Numbered from the stretch's first letter, positions 43,221 to 55,750 are shown. The stretch is 64,000 nucleotides of DNA from Heterodera schachtii (GCA_023374025.1 SIJG01000006.1:1797102-1861101); one strand, 5' to 3'. Translations and numbers: made by a program. The notes: generated from the sequence alone by a model not told the origin.

Positions 43221-43371
43221 TAAATAAGAAAATTACGTGCTTCAATCTTTTATAAAATTTTAATTAAATGCATGCCAACTTTTTAATGAATTTTTTATAT
43301 ATAAATTTGTATAGAACTTAGATATGAATAAAACATAAATGCACCTTTTAGATTGGCTTTATACTAGAAAC

Positions 43372-43440
43372 TGGAAATTTCAAATTTGCGTAATCCGCGG
43401 AAGATTATTTTAAAAATTTAGCGGGAATAAATCCCGCTGG
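43372..43440. repeat. Truncated end of GCGGGATCCC-type element
   Basis: TAGAAACTGGAAATTTCAAATTTGCG matches the left end of the element at 37,515 (TAGAGACCGGAAATTTCAAATTTGCG), followed by short GCGGGA/TCCCGC units. The remainder of the element is not present. Confidence 0.55.
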
Positions 43441-43599
43441 CTCGACATATAAGTTTATCAATTTTTTGCCATCTTTGTAGTTATTTTTGTTTCTAAATAA
43501 AAAGTAATAAGAAAATTGCATATGCAAAAAATGAAAATGAATTTTTTAGTTGACAAGAAAAATCTATATTGAAGATGAATAATAGATGGATATTGGTTA

Positions 43600-44320
43600 A
43601 CAATATGAGTAGTTAGTGATACGTATTTGTCGGGGTTGTCGCGGGCGGTTTCCCGCGCAAACGCCAGGGTATGGGGCGGTTTTTTTCTCTTTGAAGGTGC
43701 CGCCGGCGGCGGTGTGTGGGGCGGGAATCCTTTGAAGGTGCCGCCATCCCGAGGGTATTGGGGGGTTTCGGGGGAGTAATTGATTGATTTATGGCCGGGG
43801 GAGGGGGGTACTAATTGGGGGTAAATTTGATTGATTAACTCCCCATTCCCCGACATCTCAGTAAATGCGGGAAAATTTACGGGAGATTCGGGTGAGGTAA
43901 AATTCGCGCGCTTTTTTGGTTATTTTGGAGGAGTTGTCGGGGAGCACCAAACTCCCCACATCTCTGGAAATGCGGGAAAAAATTTCTGGGGAGTCGAGTG
44001 CGGTAAATTCAAGATTCAAAAACGAGCTGTTGGGGGGGGGACCCCGACAAATATTATTAGTTTAGATCATTGCGCAGAGTTGTCGGGGGGGGGGGGGTAT
44101 AATTTGTGTGAAAAAGCAGAAATGCGGGAAACATTTTCGAAATTCGGGTTCACTAAATTCACGCATACAAAAAAAAACAGTTGTTGGGGACAACCCCCGA
44201 CCGACAACTATGGGGAATTGGTAAATTGTGCAGAGTTGTCGGGGGGGGGGGGTATAATTTGCGCAAAATGCAAAATGTGGGAAAAATATAGTTGACCCGT
44301 CAGCGCATCCATAATTTCCC
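43600..44320. repeat. GC-rich island with ~150-bp tandem repeats and poly-G tracts
   Basis: A marked GC-rich patch in AT-rich DNA. GAGTTGTCGGGG recurs at about 43,931, 44,077 and 44,233, each copy followed by related text (AAATGCGGGAAA, GGTAAATT). Poly-G tracts of 13 and 12 bases follow the core in the last two. The left part holds GTGCCGCCGGCGGCGG. ORFs on both strands are Gly/Pro-rich repeat translations, not genes. Confidence 0.6.
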
Positions 44321-44732
44321 CTAGGCAAAAATTCAAAAATGGTTCAATAGGTGCGGGTGGGCGGAGGGGGAGGGACAATTAATCTGAGAGAGAAGGGATA
44401 TATTGACTTTTTTTTTCCCCATCCAACACTTATAGGTCAGAGCTGTGCAACGGCCGATGAACTCACCACTGCAATGGTCATTCAATAAGTCAATTGAGCG
44501 TCATTTTTGTCAAATAATTATTTTTTGTTTCCATTTTACTTTTTATTTAAAAAATTTTAAATCTCAATCTCTCCCTATTCTTTTTTTACTCAATTCATTT
44601 TTTAAATTTTTAATTGTTTAATAATTTACCTTTTACCAAACTTGAAAAATTTATGTAGTGAAAAAAAAGTTCGAAATTCAATTTTCAAAATTTTACCCCC
44701 ACCCCAAATTTTTTCAGCTATCTTATTTGTTG

Positions 44733-44833
44733 TTAGTCAGTTGTGTTACCGTGTTGCTTTAATTAGCAATCCGGTCCTGTGCCAGCACAGGATTTGAGGT
44801 AACAGGTGCATTAATTTGCACCCCGCTGACTAA
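44733..44833 (+). ncRNA. Structured ~101-nt element, copy 1
   Basis: Five stems can be drawn: an outer stem TTAGTCAG/CTGACTAA (44733-44740, 44826-44833); an inner stem TGTTACC/GGTAACA (44744-44750, 44798-44804) enclosing hairpins TTGCT-TTAATT-AGCAA (44754-44769) and TCCTGTGC-CA-GCACAGGA (44775-44792); and a hairpin GGTGCA-TTAATT-TGCACC (44805-44822). Nearly every base is paired or in a short loop. No tRNA boxes or hammerhead core are present. Strand is arbitrary because stems read on both. Could be a structured RNA or a cruciform DNA element. Confidence 0.5.
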
Positions 44834-44970
44834 TTATGAGTACGATTGTTAGAAATATTTGAGGCCGGGTGTAAAAATTAATTCGAAAATTTTTCCCAAA
44901 TTTAAGAAATTTATGTTTTGAAAAACAAATTTACCCCCGCCCCAAAGTTTTTCCTCAATTTTATTTGTTG

Positions 44971-45071
44971 TTAGTCAGTTGTGTTGTCGTGTTGCTTTAA
45001 CTAGCAATCCGGTCCTGTGCTAGCACAGGATTTGAGGCAACTGGTGCATTAATTTGCACCCCGCTGACTAA
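44971..45071 (+). ncRNA. Structured ~101-nt element, copy 2
   Basis: Same architecture 238 bp downstream, with an identical length. The outer stem, TTGCT/AGCAA, GGTGCA/TGCACC and TCCTGTGC/GCACAGGA stems are kept exactly. In the inner stem one pair changes A-T to G-C on both sides and another C-G to T-G (pairable as U-G); one terminal pair is lost. Other differences fall in loops (TTAATT to TTAACT, CA to TA). The surrounding 238-bp unit is also duplicated but is more diverged. Confidence 0.5.
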
Positions 45072-45658
45072 TATGAGTTAAATTGTTAGGAAAATTTTGA
45101 GGTGAGGGGGTAAAAAAATAATTCGATAATAAATTATGAAATTAAATTATTTTGGTTTTCCAAATTCTTCACTCACTCATGCACATACATTCTCTTAAAT
45201 TTCTATAACTGAAAAAGTGACTGGAAGGGGGTATAGTATGTCCTCGACAACTGACATTTTTCGCGCATTGCGTATGTAGTGTACGCGATTTCTCGCGCAT
45301 TCGACGGTTGTAAAATGATGGAAAATACATAACTGATCAAACTTAGACTCAAATAAAGATTAATTTTATCATCGACGTCCATGTTACTGTCGATCGGATT
45401 TGAAATATAATACACAACTAATACATATTTTAGACAAAAATTTAATTTGTCTTTCATAATAAAATAGCTCAATTCTCGAATTTTTAAACTTAAATGATAA
45501 CAAATAATTCAGTTTATCCCAAGGTCTTACTATTAATTTAATTGTTAATAAAATGCAAAAATGTTATGTTTGTGAAAATTGTTTATTTACGAAAAAATAA
45601 TTAAATTATTGGTTTCAAAAATTCAATTACGATCGGTCATGTCCTCGACCACCATCGA
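45072..45658. other. AT-rich intergenic
   Basis: No gene seen. A CG-containing patch (CGCGCATTGCGTATG...CTCGCGCATTCG, about 45,260-45,305) is a short imperfect direct repeat. Confidence 0.3.
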
Positions 45659-45978
45659 TTAACCGTCCAAAGACATCGTCTCCATACAAAACGCGACCTC
45701 GAAATCGACGGACCAGTGGTCTCCTCCTCCTTGGATTCCAGGCAGTTCGGCCGTGGAGTCGTCCATATCCATTGGTTCCATCTTCATCAAGACCATTTTC
45801 TCCAGAGTTCTCTTCTCGCTCTCCAACTGCACAACAATTTGTTGAAGTTGTTGCACCTGTGCACTCAAACGCTAAATTTTTTTGAAATTAAAGCGTGAAT
45901 TAAATAATTTAAAATTTTCAAGAAAAATACGTTTATGATCGGCGTGGCAGGGTTCGAGCGCACAAAACTCTTATTGCG
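45659..45978 (-). CDS. Coiled-coil protein, last two exons, unknown
   Basis: Minus-strand exons 45931-45978 (RNKSFVRSNPATPIIN) and 45659-45871 join in phase 0 with GT-AG borders. The last exon gives a leucine-zipper-like helix (LSAQVQQLQQIVVQLESEK, then RTLEKMVLMKM), an acidic linker and a C-terminus ending METMSLDG. It has normal gene-like composition in AT-rich DNA. The helix resembles the zipper of bZIP factors, but no basic DNA-binding region is visible in the preceding exon. Upstream exons were not found, so this may be the 3' end of a larger gene or a remnant. Confidence 0.45.
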
Positions 45979-46191
45979 CTTGGAGATGACAAAAAAATTT
46001 TTAGGTGAATTTTTTTGTTGAAGATTTTGTTGAACGCATTTCAATCGAAGTTAAGCTAAATTATTAATAATTAATTAAATTAAAATGAAAACCAAAAATG
46101 AAAAAAAGGAAATGAAAAAAATGGCATTCCGCCGGAAAGATCGTCTTTGGCACATATGGCTGCAAAAATCAACGCCTCCCTCCTTCCATAC

Positions 46192-47295
46192 CACCTCTCC
46201 GCCCTCCTCCGTTCTGCGCATTCCGATGATTGATTACAATACTCTCGAATACAATGAATTTGGCACTTTTTTTGCCGAAAGGTGGCATTTTTTCCGTTTT
46301 AAAAAAATTTTCCTTTTACGTTGCCGACAATTTTCGATATTTACAACTCAAATTAAGTGATTGATTACCGTATGCTATAATTATTCCTTTGAACTTTCCA
46401 ACTCGAATTTTTTCAATTACTTATCGGATTTGTGTGTGTATTCATTCGCACAATGCGTAAAACCAATTAATTGCGTTTATTCTCGTTGATTTAGGTGTTA
46501 AATAACATAAAAAAGCGTGTGGTTAAAAATTCTGCAATCTCTGTAACAACTTCCACAACACCGAGCGCGGCTGCTTCATTCAACGACTCGAGGCAAAAAA
46601 GCAGCCGCCATATCGTATTGTTGCCTTCGACCTGGAAACAATGCAGCATCTGCCAACCGATCCACTGCAACCAGAGCGAAGAAAACACGAGCCAAATTTC
46701 ATTGCTGCAAGAGTGGTTTGCAGAATTTTTCACCACACACATGTCCCGTTCGTCCCTTCCTGTTGTTAACCTCCACAGACCATATTACACCACAATCCTT
46801 GCACTTCTTCGATCGCTTGCAGAAATTTGATTGTAAATGATGTTTATAGCAATCGTTGTTCCGAAAACATTTGTTGCACCCATCGCATTTTTTGAAGAAT
46901 CCACCGGGTGATGCATCACACGGGAAGGCAGGGCCAACTCGAGAGCACATCATGCAGTGTGCTTTTTTATGTTATTTAGCACCTAAATCAACGAGAATAA
47001 ACGCAATTAATTGGAAATCTGAGGTTTACGCATTGTACGAATGAATACACACACAAATACGATAAGTAATTGAAAAAATTCGAGTTGGAAAGTTCAAAGG
47101 AATAATTATAGCATACGGTAATCAATCACTTAATTTGAGTTGTAAATATCGAAAATTGTCGGCAACGTAAAAGGAAAATTTTTTAAAACGGAAAAAATGC
47201 CGCCTTTCGGCAAAAAAAAAGTGCCAAATTCATTGTATTCGAGAGTATTGTAATCAATCATCGGAATGCGCAGAACGGAGGAGGGCGGAGAGGTG
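46192..47295. mobile_element. Maverick/Polinton-like remnant between ~330-bp inverted repeats
   Basis: Terminal inverted repeats 46192-46515 and 46961-47295 are near-identical. Between them the plus strand (about 46,603-46,730) encodes PPYRIVAFDLETMQHLP, the exonuclease I motif (FDLET) of a family B DNA polymerase, then KHEPNFIAARVVC. The minus strand (46,953 down to about 46,720) encodes the Cys/His module that normally precedes it (CDGCNKCFRNNDC, HHLQSNFC, CKDCGVIW, GHVCGEKFC). The two halves of one polymerase thus face opposite ways, meeting near 46,725, so the element is internally inverted and dead. No integrase or capsid gene is present. Long TIRs plus polymerase B suggest Maverick/Polinton origin; no target duplication was found. 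Confidence 0.65.
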
Positions 47296-50200
47296 TTTTT
47301 TCTTACTTTATCACACTTTTTAGAAATGAACAGCTTCGGTCAAGTGTTCCCCGCTACACTTCCGTACTCTTTTTCTTTCTCATGCAATTTAGCACAGGTA
47401 ATTTTTCGTTTGGTTTGCACACCTCACATTCTCCGCCCCATTGCAATTTTTTTTTACGTTTCGACATTTTCTATGCCTTAAAATTAATTATAATATTTAA
47501 AACTTATAACCAGAATTATGAATCTCTCCTCTAAAATATTTTGGTAATTATCTTTTTAATAATATATATTATAATTTTTTTTAAAACTACATTTTTATTA
47601 ATGATTAAACTTTTGGTTTTTGAAGTGTTTATATTATCTTTAAATTATTTAGATTTATTAAAGAGGAATTATTTTTAAATTGCTCTTTTTGTGTGTTGCA
47701 CTGCATACATAATTTTTTCTTAAGAATTTTACAATTCGTCTTTAAAATATCTTTTGCTAATTATGATCTATAAAATATTAAAACTTTCAAATATTTAACT
47801 CAATGTTTATAACTGTTTCTTATTTTTTATTAACAATTCCGAATTCTACCCTCATTTAGTCAATACAATATCAATTTCTTAAATCATCATTTTCCACATT
47901 TTGTATGGTTTCTTTTTCTCTTATAATTTAATTACTATAAATTTTGGTTTCCAATTTAAGATCAATTACATTAATTGAAGTCCCTTTTAAATTTTTACTA
48001 ATTATTTCTAATTGTTAAAATATGCATACTTATTAATTATTTTTTTATTATTCTATTTCTTGAAATTAAAATTATATTTTAATTCAAAAGCTTCTAACGT
48101 TATTGATAATTCCGTTTGTTTTTCCTTTATTTTAAATTTTAGTTATTGATTTGAAAATTTGTAAAAGTTTTCTCCTTGTGTTTTAATTTTTCACGTCGCA
48201 TTTAATGTTCATATTCTTATCCATTGTACGAAGGTAAATAAAGAGTCTATAAAACCTCATGTGTAGTGTATCGATTTTTTCTTGCATTTCTTTGAGCATT
48301 TCTTTGAACACTTTAATTGCTAATTTTTGTATTACATAAACACATAATTTATTTATTTAACAATTTTTGTTTTAATAAAGTTGTTTTGCCAATAGTTTTA
48401 AATTTCATATTAATATATTTCTGACTATTCTGATTTAAAATATTTATTTAAAATAAATTTTTAAAACCGAAATTCAGTTCTTTTATATTCTTTTATGGTT
48501 TCTCCCGTCCCTATTTGAGTCACATATTTTTTCTTTCATTGAAAAATTTTTTAATTTAAAATTTTTCTTTTAAAATTTATTAAAAATAAATTAAATAATT
48601 TGTAAAAAAGTTGATAAACTGGGAAAAAACTCAAATAATTCCAGTGTCTTTAACTGCCATATTACACAAAAATTTTAATTTCCAAATAAAATTATTAATT
48701 TATTTCTAATCTTTAACATTTAAAATTATTTGTCTATTAATATTTTATTTAATATTAATAACAGTTTTGTAAGTCTTCTTCTAATTATATTCAGGATTAT
48801 ATTAAATTTTCTTCATTATATATTTGATTCCTTATAATAAATTTATGAATATATGAGTGCTTAGAGTCAAGTACGGTATTAATTTTTAAGGAAGAAAGAT
48901 AAAAATAAATTAATTTTGAATACATAGTTTTGTTGAATTTTTATCCATCTACTAAATTGCAAAAAAACCAAAATGTTCATTATAGAAATATCGATATATT
49001 TGTTTTTATTACTTATTTTTTAATTATTTTATTTAAATAACCAAAAAAAATATTTTAATAAATTCATTAGAAATTATCATTTGAAGAGCTGGAGGCACCT
49101 CATTTGTACTCTCCAGAGAGAACCATGTTAGCCAATTTTTTCGTCAATTTATCATTGAAAACAATCGTTTAAATTTTAAGTTTTGATGAGTTTCGCTGTA
49201 AATTACTTGTGTATTTTAAAATGTTATTCATAGAAATAATTGTTTTATTTTTAATTCCATAACATTATATTTGAAACGTATTGTTTATTTTTTTCAAATG
49301 TTCTTTTAAATTATTAAATTTTTTTTTATACAATTTAATATTGAAAGTCGTTCTTGAAATTTAAGATTTAATGATTAAAATTATAAAATTCAGTAATTCC
49401 CATTTGATTATTATTTAAATAATTATAATTTTCATTGTTTAATGATTTTTGATTTTGACTCGTATTGCGCTCTTTCACAATTTTTAATTCAGAGTCTCCA
49501 GAGCTAATTATTAACTAATTTTTATTATGTTTAATATCTAAATGATGCCCTGGCAGTCGATGCTTCTTATAAATATTTTACTAGGTGTTTTTGTAATTAT
49601 AATATTTTTTATTCGCTAGTTCTTTTAAAAGTTTTTCTTATAATTTATTTAAAAATCAGCCGTTTATTATGAAATTTAAAAAATAATGATGCTTTTTGAT
49701 TAGTTTTAAACATTTGAGTTTTTTGTCTGTAGAGATTTGTTATTTATATTTCTATATTGTTTTTTAGTGATTTTAAGGGTTTTATATTTATTTAAATTGA
49801 TTTTTTATTAAAATTTTATCAAATTTTTTATTTTTTTTTATTTTGGTAGTTTAATTTGAAAAATAAATCCGTGAAGTATATTTTTAATATGTGTATTCTT
49901 CTGATTATTAATTAAAACAATGCTTTTGACTATCATGTGTTTATGTTATTTTATTTGTGTATTAATTAAATGAGCCCTTAACGAAATTCGAATTTAGTGT
50001 TATTTATGATTTAATATTATTCGCAAAATTTATTTATTATTGACAGTTTTAACATTTATAAGTTAGTAAATAAATATATAATTATTTTAAGAAATTTATT
50101 TTGAAAATATAAATAATGCTTATTCATTGTCGTACTTGAATAAAACTATAAGACAACTGTTGTTACGTAAAACAAAATATTATTATTTTACCGTGAATAA

Positions 50201-52652
50201 GAGTTTTTACGGTCTTACTGTTTTATATTACTTTAAATGAATTTTACATAATATTTGTTAATTTAATGTCCTACAATGCTGAAATAAATTAACCTTTGAG
50301 AATTAATATCGCCTTTAAAGAAACAGACTAATTATATGTGCTTGTTCTTTAATTTCAATATTTTTAGTTTTATAAATTATATGTTAAATAAAATTACAAA
50401 TATAATTCATAGTATATAATATATGTGAAATTGGTTTTTATATTTTAAATATTTATTTTTATTTATGTATTTATTAAATGTAACGTAATTTTACATTAGC
50501 GGTAATTTTTTTGTTTTGTTTTAAAAAATTTTATAAACAATTCATATGAATTTTTTAAATTCATAATTTTAATAGATGTACAATTGAAGATTAACTTTAC
50601 CATATTTTCTCTTCTTGGCAAGTTTTATATTAACTTAGATTTAATAATTTGTGTGTGTTTAGTTTCATTTATTTGTAATTTTCTAAAAATTAGTCCATTT
50701 AATTCTATGATGTTGTTTATTGAACTCAGTTATTATCTTCTCATTTATAAAACTACCGTATTATCTCTAACTATCCCCAAATGATTTTCGATTATAAACT
50801 TTTGCATTTTTGTTAGTTTCTTTTGTCTTAGAAAAGCAAATTGATTAAGAACAAATAAAATAAAGTTTCTTGATATATAGTTGAGCTTATTTAATAATTA
50901 TACAAAATGTAATAATAATATAAAACAAAATCATTGAATGAATAAAATCTCTCAAGTAGACAATACTCATTAAAATAAAATCCACTGGCAATACCAATAC
51001 TAACTTCAGAAAACTGACGAAAACAAATGCACTTTGGTCTTGAATGGATTTCAAAAATATCATATTAAATTATATAAAAAAAATAAAAAATGTTACATAG
51101 GCATCATACTGTTAATTTCTATGAAAGAAATGACTTACCTAATAAATAATTTTCTAGTTTTTGGGTTTGAAAAGCTTTTTGGAATTTATAAATTAAATTT
51201 TTAATGAAAAATGAATATTTAGTAGTTTTTTGTTTACTCTTATTTGTTTCAAATAATTGTTAATTTTTTAATATTTTCTTCTATTTAAATATGTTTTTAA
51301 TTGGATTTTCATAATACCATTCATTGTATTTAATATATAAATTGCTAGCATTGATTTTCTTCTTTTAAATTTGTTCAACTTTAATTATAGCTACTATTTA
51401 TATCATAAATGTAATTAACAAGCTTTTACGACCCCGACGTGGTTTGTTTTTCATTAGGTCCATTATATTTAATGAGATCTTTAAAATAAGTAGATAAAAT
51501 AAGTTATTATTTATTTTTTTATTTTATAGAAACAATTAATTTTTGTATAACAAAGAAAACAACACAAAAGCGCATTCAATACGGATTTAAAAAAATTACA
51601 TTTAAATATGTATATTTTAATTGAGAATGATATTCATAGAGATAATAAAAAATTTTCATCTCACCACAATGCTATTTATAATGCTGGAAATGTGAATTAT
51701 TTGCCAAATTATTTGCAAATTCATTTAATAACTCTCATGTTGACCAAAGAATTTAAGTTTGGTTAAATTATATGATAACAATAATCAATTTTTATATCAG
51801 ATATAAATTTTGACATCATTGAGACCCAAACACATTAAGAAAATTGCCAAATAAAAATGGTACTTCTCCGGATAATATTTCCTATAAAACTTTAAAAATT
51901 TCTAATTGTTTTCTTTGTTGTATACTTTTATGTGTTTTTTTTTTTGATTTTTTAAAAAACCCAAAAAAATAAAATTAATTTAAAAAAGAAAAAATCGCTT
52001 TTAATAAATTGTTTATGTTATAATCCATATTAATGGTCTAATTCAAATTTACTACTACCAATGCGTCATTTATCTGATAAGTATCAAACCATATTTATTT
52101 ATGGAATTTTTCAGGATTTTCGTTAATATTTTTGGATTATAAAAAAAAATTTTAAGCTGCCCTGGTTAACATCAGACAACGGCGTAAAAATGAAAATATA
52201 TTTTTTAATTAATTAATTTTTTATTCAACATTAAGGGCAAAGAAATTAAAAGTATGCCACTGACAGATATGAATGAAGTCAACAAGGAAATAACTATATC
52301 AAAGAAGAAGGAAATACAATTTAATGTGAAATTTTACATGAGTAATATCCATAAAATATAAAATTGTAAAAAAGGGGAGAGATTGAATAGCGAGAAAATG
52401 AGAGAGGAGTAAAAATGGCCAAGTAAAATTTTTTATTATATGTTCAAAAATAGATATGAAAATAATAATTTATCAAAAAATAATGTAATTTTGTCACTTT
52501 TTGTCAAAAGTCTACAAAAATCCTCAAATTTCTCAAAGACCACAAAAATCTGCAAATCCTCATTTTCCAAAAAATCCTCTTTGACCCTCTAAAAGACCAC
52601 AAAATGAGGAAAACCCCTCAGATATCGAAACCCTGGTTTAACCATAGAAAAA
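47296..52652. other. Long AT-rich gene-free interval
   Basis: About 5.3 kb of A/T-rich sequence without supported genes. The only ORF of note (near 50,584) is a Phe/Leu/Ile string typical of T-rich DNA. CCTCA/CTACAAAAATCCTC units at 52,495-52,640, ending GAAACCCTGG, look like part of another repeat element. Confidence 0.5.
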
Positions 52653-52862
52653 TTAAGAGAGAGATTTAATTAAATCAGGATGTAGATCAAGGAATTTTGA
52701 TAGGGTTGAACGAATAGTTTTTGGATTTTTTGAATTTATAATATCACTTGGAAGGATATTCCAGAGCTTAATAGACTTATTTAAAAAATTACAAATAATA
52801 TATGTCAAGGTGTAATTTGACCAATGAATAACAAAACTCGAAGACCCATACTGTGAAAATAC
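52653..52862 (-). mobile_element. 3' end of a LINE reverse-transcriptase ORF
   Basis: The minus strand is open for 69 codons to a TAA at 52,653 and reads LNKSIKLWNILPSDIIN, the conserved C-terminal block (F.RxIxLWNxLP) of CR1/L2-type LINE reverse transcriptases, followed by FLDLHPDLIKSLS. Nothing upstream is preserved as polymerase. It may be the other end of the element family seen at 42,169, but it lies on the opposite strand 10 kb away. Confidence 0.65.
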
Positions 52863-54868
52863 CTCTTATTTAATAGTGAATAAAATCAATTAATGTACGA
52901 ATAAAGAATTATATTTATGAATATAAATATAAAGTATGGTAGAATAATAAATCTCTAATTAAAAATTGCAGCTACCCCAAACTTCAAAAAATGAACTTAT
53001 TAAGCATTAATAACTAAATTTAAAAAATAGCTAAATAAAATACAATAGGAAAAATAAATCCTCAATAAATGAAATGAATATCTTTAGCACATTTCAATAT
53101 AAATTGTGGGTCAACTGAAAAAAAGACAAAAAAACAACTAAAAATAAGACAAAAATAACCATCTTACCTATAATATTGGTTAGATTTTCTATTATAAATA
53201 TATACAATTTAATAAAGATTTTACGACAATATTACAAACCAATTCAACAAAAAAATAAATTACTATTTATCAACATTTTCGATAAACATTTAAAAGTTAA
53301 AGATATTCGTAAACAACACAAAACAATTTATGCTTCATAATTAATATAAAAAATTTAAGCTTAAAGTATTACAGCAAAACCGCCAGCTTTAAAATCGATG
53401 AAGATAATTTATTAATTTTAACCAAATTATTTTTAAAAAATAATAATCCCCATCAGAGAGAAAAGCGTACATCTGATATGAGAATTATATAGGAGTTTAT
53501 CACTTTTTAAGCAGAAAAATTTTGTTTTGGTCTATTGAATATTTTTTACTTTATTAATAATTTGATAATTCTGTCCTTAAACATTTATTTTATGTAATTA
53601 TTCTGAGAAATGTAATTAGTTATTATATCTAATGTAAAAAATTTTAATCTAGTTTTGATGGTGATTGGTAAATTTTGCTTATTATTTTTGATTGAAATAT
53701 TTAATTATAATCTTTTTCGGTCCCCTGTATTGCCGTGAGGGTTTTTGTCCACTCAAAAATTGATTTGAAATTCGGCTCCGCTTTCCTTAATTAAACATTT
53801 AATTATTCAATTATTGGTTGATTTTGGGTTTTAAATTACTTTATTTTAAAGGTTTTTTGCCTGTAAATGGTTTGTGGTACCTTAGATATTTTATTTTATT
53901 ACTTTTTGTATAAGTACAGCAATTATATTAATTTTTTTAAAACATTAAATTATATTTTTCATTTTTTTGTAGGAGATTATATTAGTTTTTATTTGATTTT
54001 GTATTAGTATATATTTAAATCGGTTTGTTTTAACAATTGTTTAGTTTGTTCTTAAATTTTAGATAAATTTAAATATTTATTGATCTTAGCATGATTAGAA
54101 TTAATAGCAAAAGGGCAATGTTTCTTCATTCTTGAGAATTGACTGATTTTTGAAATCATAAATTTTTACTAAATTTTTTATTTTATTCACCCGCGTTTGC
54201 GCCAATCTCCCAACGCGAGTCGGTGAATTTCTTTCTTGTTTTATACTGGAAAAACTTTTTATTTGAATATAACATTTATAATATAATATATAAATTTTTA
54301 AGAAATAAATATTTATTTTATATGTTGTTAAACGTAATAAAATTAACTCAAAAATTCTTTCAATCAGGGGGCCAATATCAAATATTTTCATGATTTTTTT
54401 ATATAAAATTTTATATTTTAAAACCTTTTAATTATTTTTAAACTTTGTTTTTATTTATATAACTAGAAATTTAATGTTCCAATATTACCATACAATTATT
54501 AAATGTTTCTCCCATTGCTAAATTATATATTCACATCAATAACATTAGTTAATTTTTATTTATAAATCTAATCATTTATATTAATTAAATTAAGTTATAA
54601 AATTACTCTTAAATAATTATATTTATATCATTTAGTTAATTTACATGGTGAATTACTTTTAATCTTTCATGATACACATTTTGTTTCTTTTCTTTATTAG
54701 CCATTTTTTGGCATGATGGCTCATTCTCATACATAGATGGTGGCGTATATTGTTGGGCTAATTATATAAATATTAATATATGAGAAATTATCCATTTTAA
54801 TAATCAAAAATTGTCTATTTTTTAAAAAATTATTTAAGTAAAATTGCATTAAAATACTCAAAAATTTT
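52863..54868. other. AT-rich intergenic with one GC hairpin
   Basis: No supported gene. A hairpin TTCACC.CGCGTT / AACGCG.AGTC.GGTGAA spans 54,186-54,227 and stands out from its AT-rich surroundings. Confidence 0.4.
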
Positions 54869-54894
54869 CCCGGCGGCGACTATCGGCACCGCCG
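54869..54894. repeat. Dispersed GC palindrome, right-arm copy
   Basis: CCGGCGGCGACTATCGGCAC is a diverged copy of the palindromic core found at five other sites in the window, with the same TTTTCC left context. It shows that the repeat also occurs within the AT-rich compartment. Confidence 0.6.
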
Positions 54895-55560
54895 TACTCT
54901 TATTTTACCAGATTTTTGAATAATAGATACCAAAATCGCAAAAAATAGTAATTTTTTGCGAAAAACGGCTAAAAATTTTGTAAAATATACCCCTTAATTC
55001 GGAATTTCAAAAAACGAAAAATACACCCCTAAAAACCGAATTTACAAAATTTAAAATGATCTATACTCATATTGAAAAGATGAAATTACTTTGGGAATAA
55101 AAAAAAATTTTTAAGAAATCTAAATTAATTGTTTCACATTTAGAAATAAAATAAATTAAACTATTTATGAATTAAAATTTAAAAAATATTTATAAAAACG
55201 ATGAAACTGGATTAGGTCGATTTTCTTATAAAGTAACCAAGAAAAATTTCTTTTGAAGCACTGAAGAAAGACGATTTAAAAATATAATAAATATAATATT
55301 AATATATTAAAATTATAATAAAATATAAGCAATATACTTTGCTCAATGTATACAAGAGTATGACCTCATAAAACTAAAATTTTCTATTAAGATGTATAAA
55401 AATTCTAATCAGCATCTTATTAAAGCATAAAAAATTAAACCAAAAGCAGTGATTAAATTGTTATTATGAATAAATAATGTAAAATCGACACATAAACTAT
55501 ATAATAACTATAATAACGAGTCTCAACTAATCCCGATCAACGGTGAAAATTTTCCAAAAA

Positions 55561-55750
55561 ATGGCGAAATATGCACAAAAAGCCAAAATATGCAAAATAT
55601 GTATTAACACCCAAAATATGCAAAAATATGCAAATAAAAGTCCCGATTTTTATATGCAAACACAAAAAAGAAAGTGTTTTTCCTACTATTTAGAGCATGG
55701 AGAAGCCAGGAAAAAAAAATATGCATTTACATGTTTTTTGCAGCCCTGCT
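55561..55750. repeat. ATATGCA-rich repeat element, second copy
   Basis: Repeated AAATATGCA units end with TTTTTTGCAGCCCTG, the complement of the start of the copy at 28,141. The short ORF here is a translation of the repeat. Confidence 0.55.

Noticed and set aside
43458..44328. Gly/Pro-rich ORFs on both strands
   Set aside because: They are translations of poly-G tracts and tandem repeats in the GC island.
45931..45978. tRNA or spliced-leader gene suggested by GGTTCGAGC on the plus strand
   Set aside because: No A box or foldable cloverleaf at the right spacing; the segment reads better as a minus-strand exon.
46495..46830. 111-residue plus-strand ORF
   Set aside because: It is in a different frame from the polymerase FDLET motif and runs antisense to the zinc-binding module.
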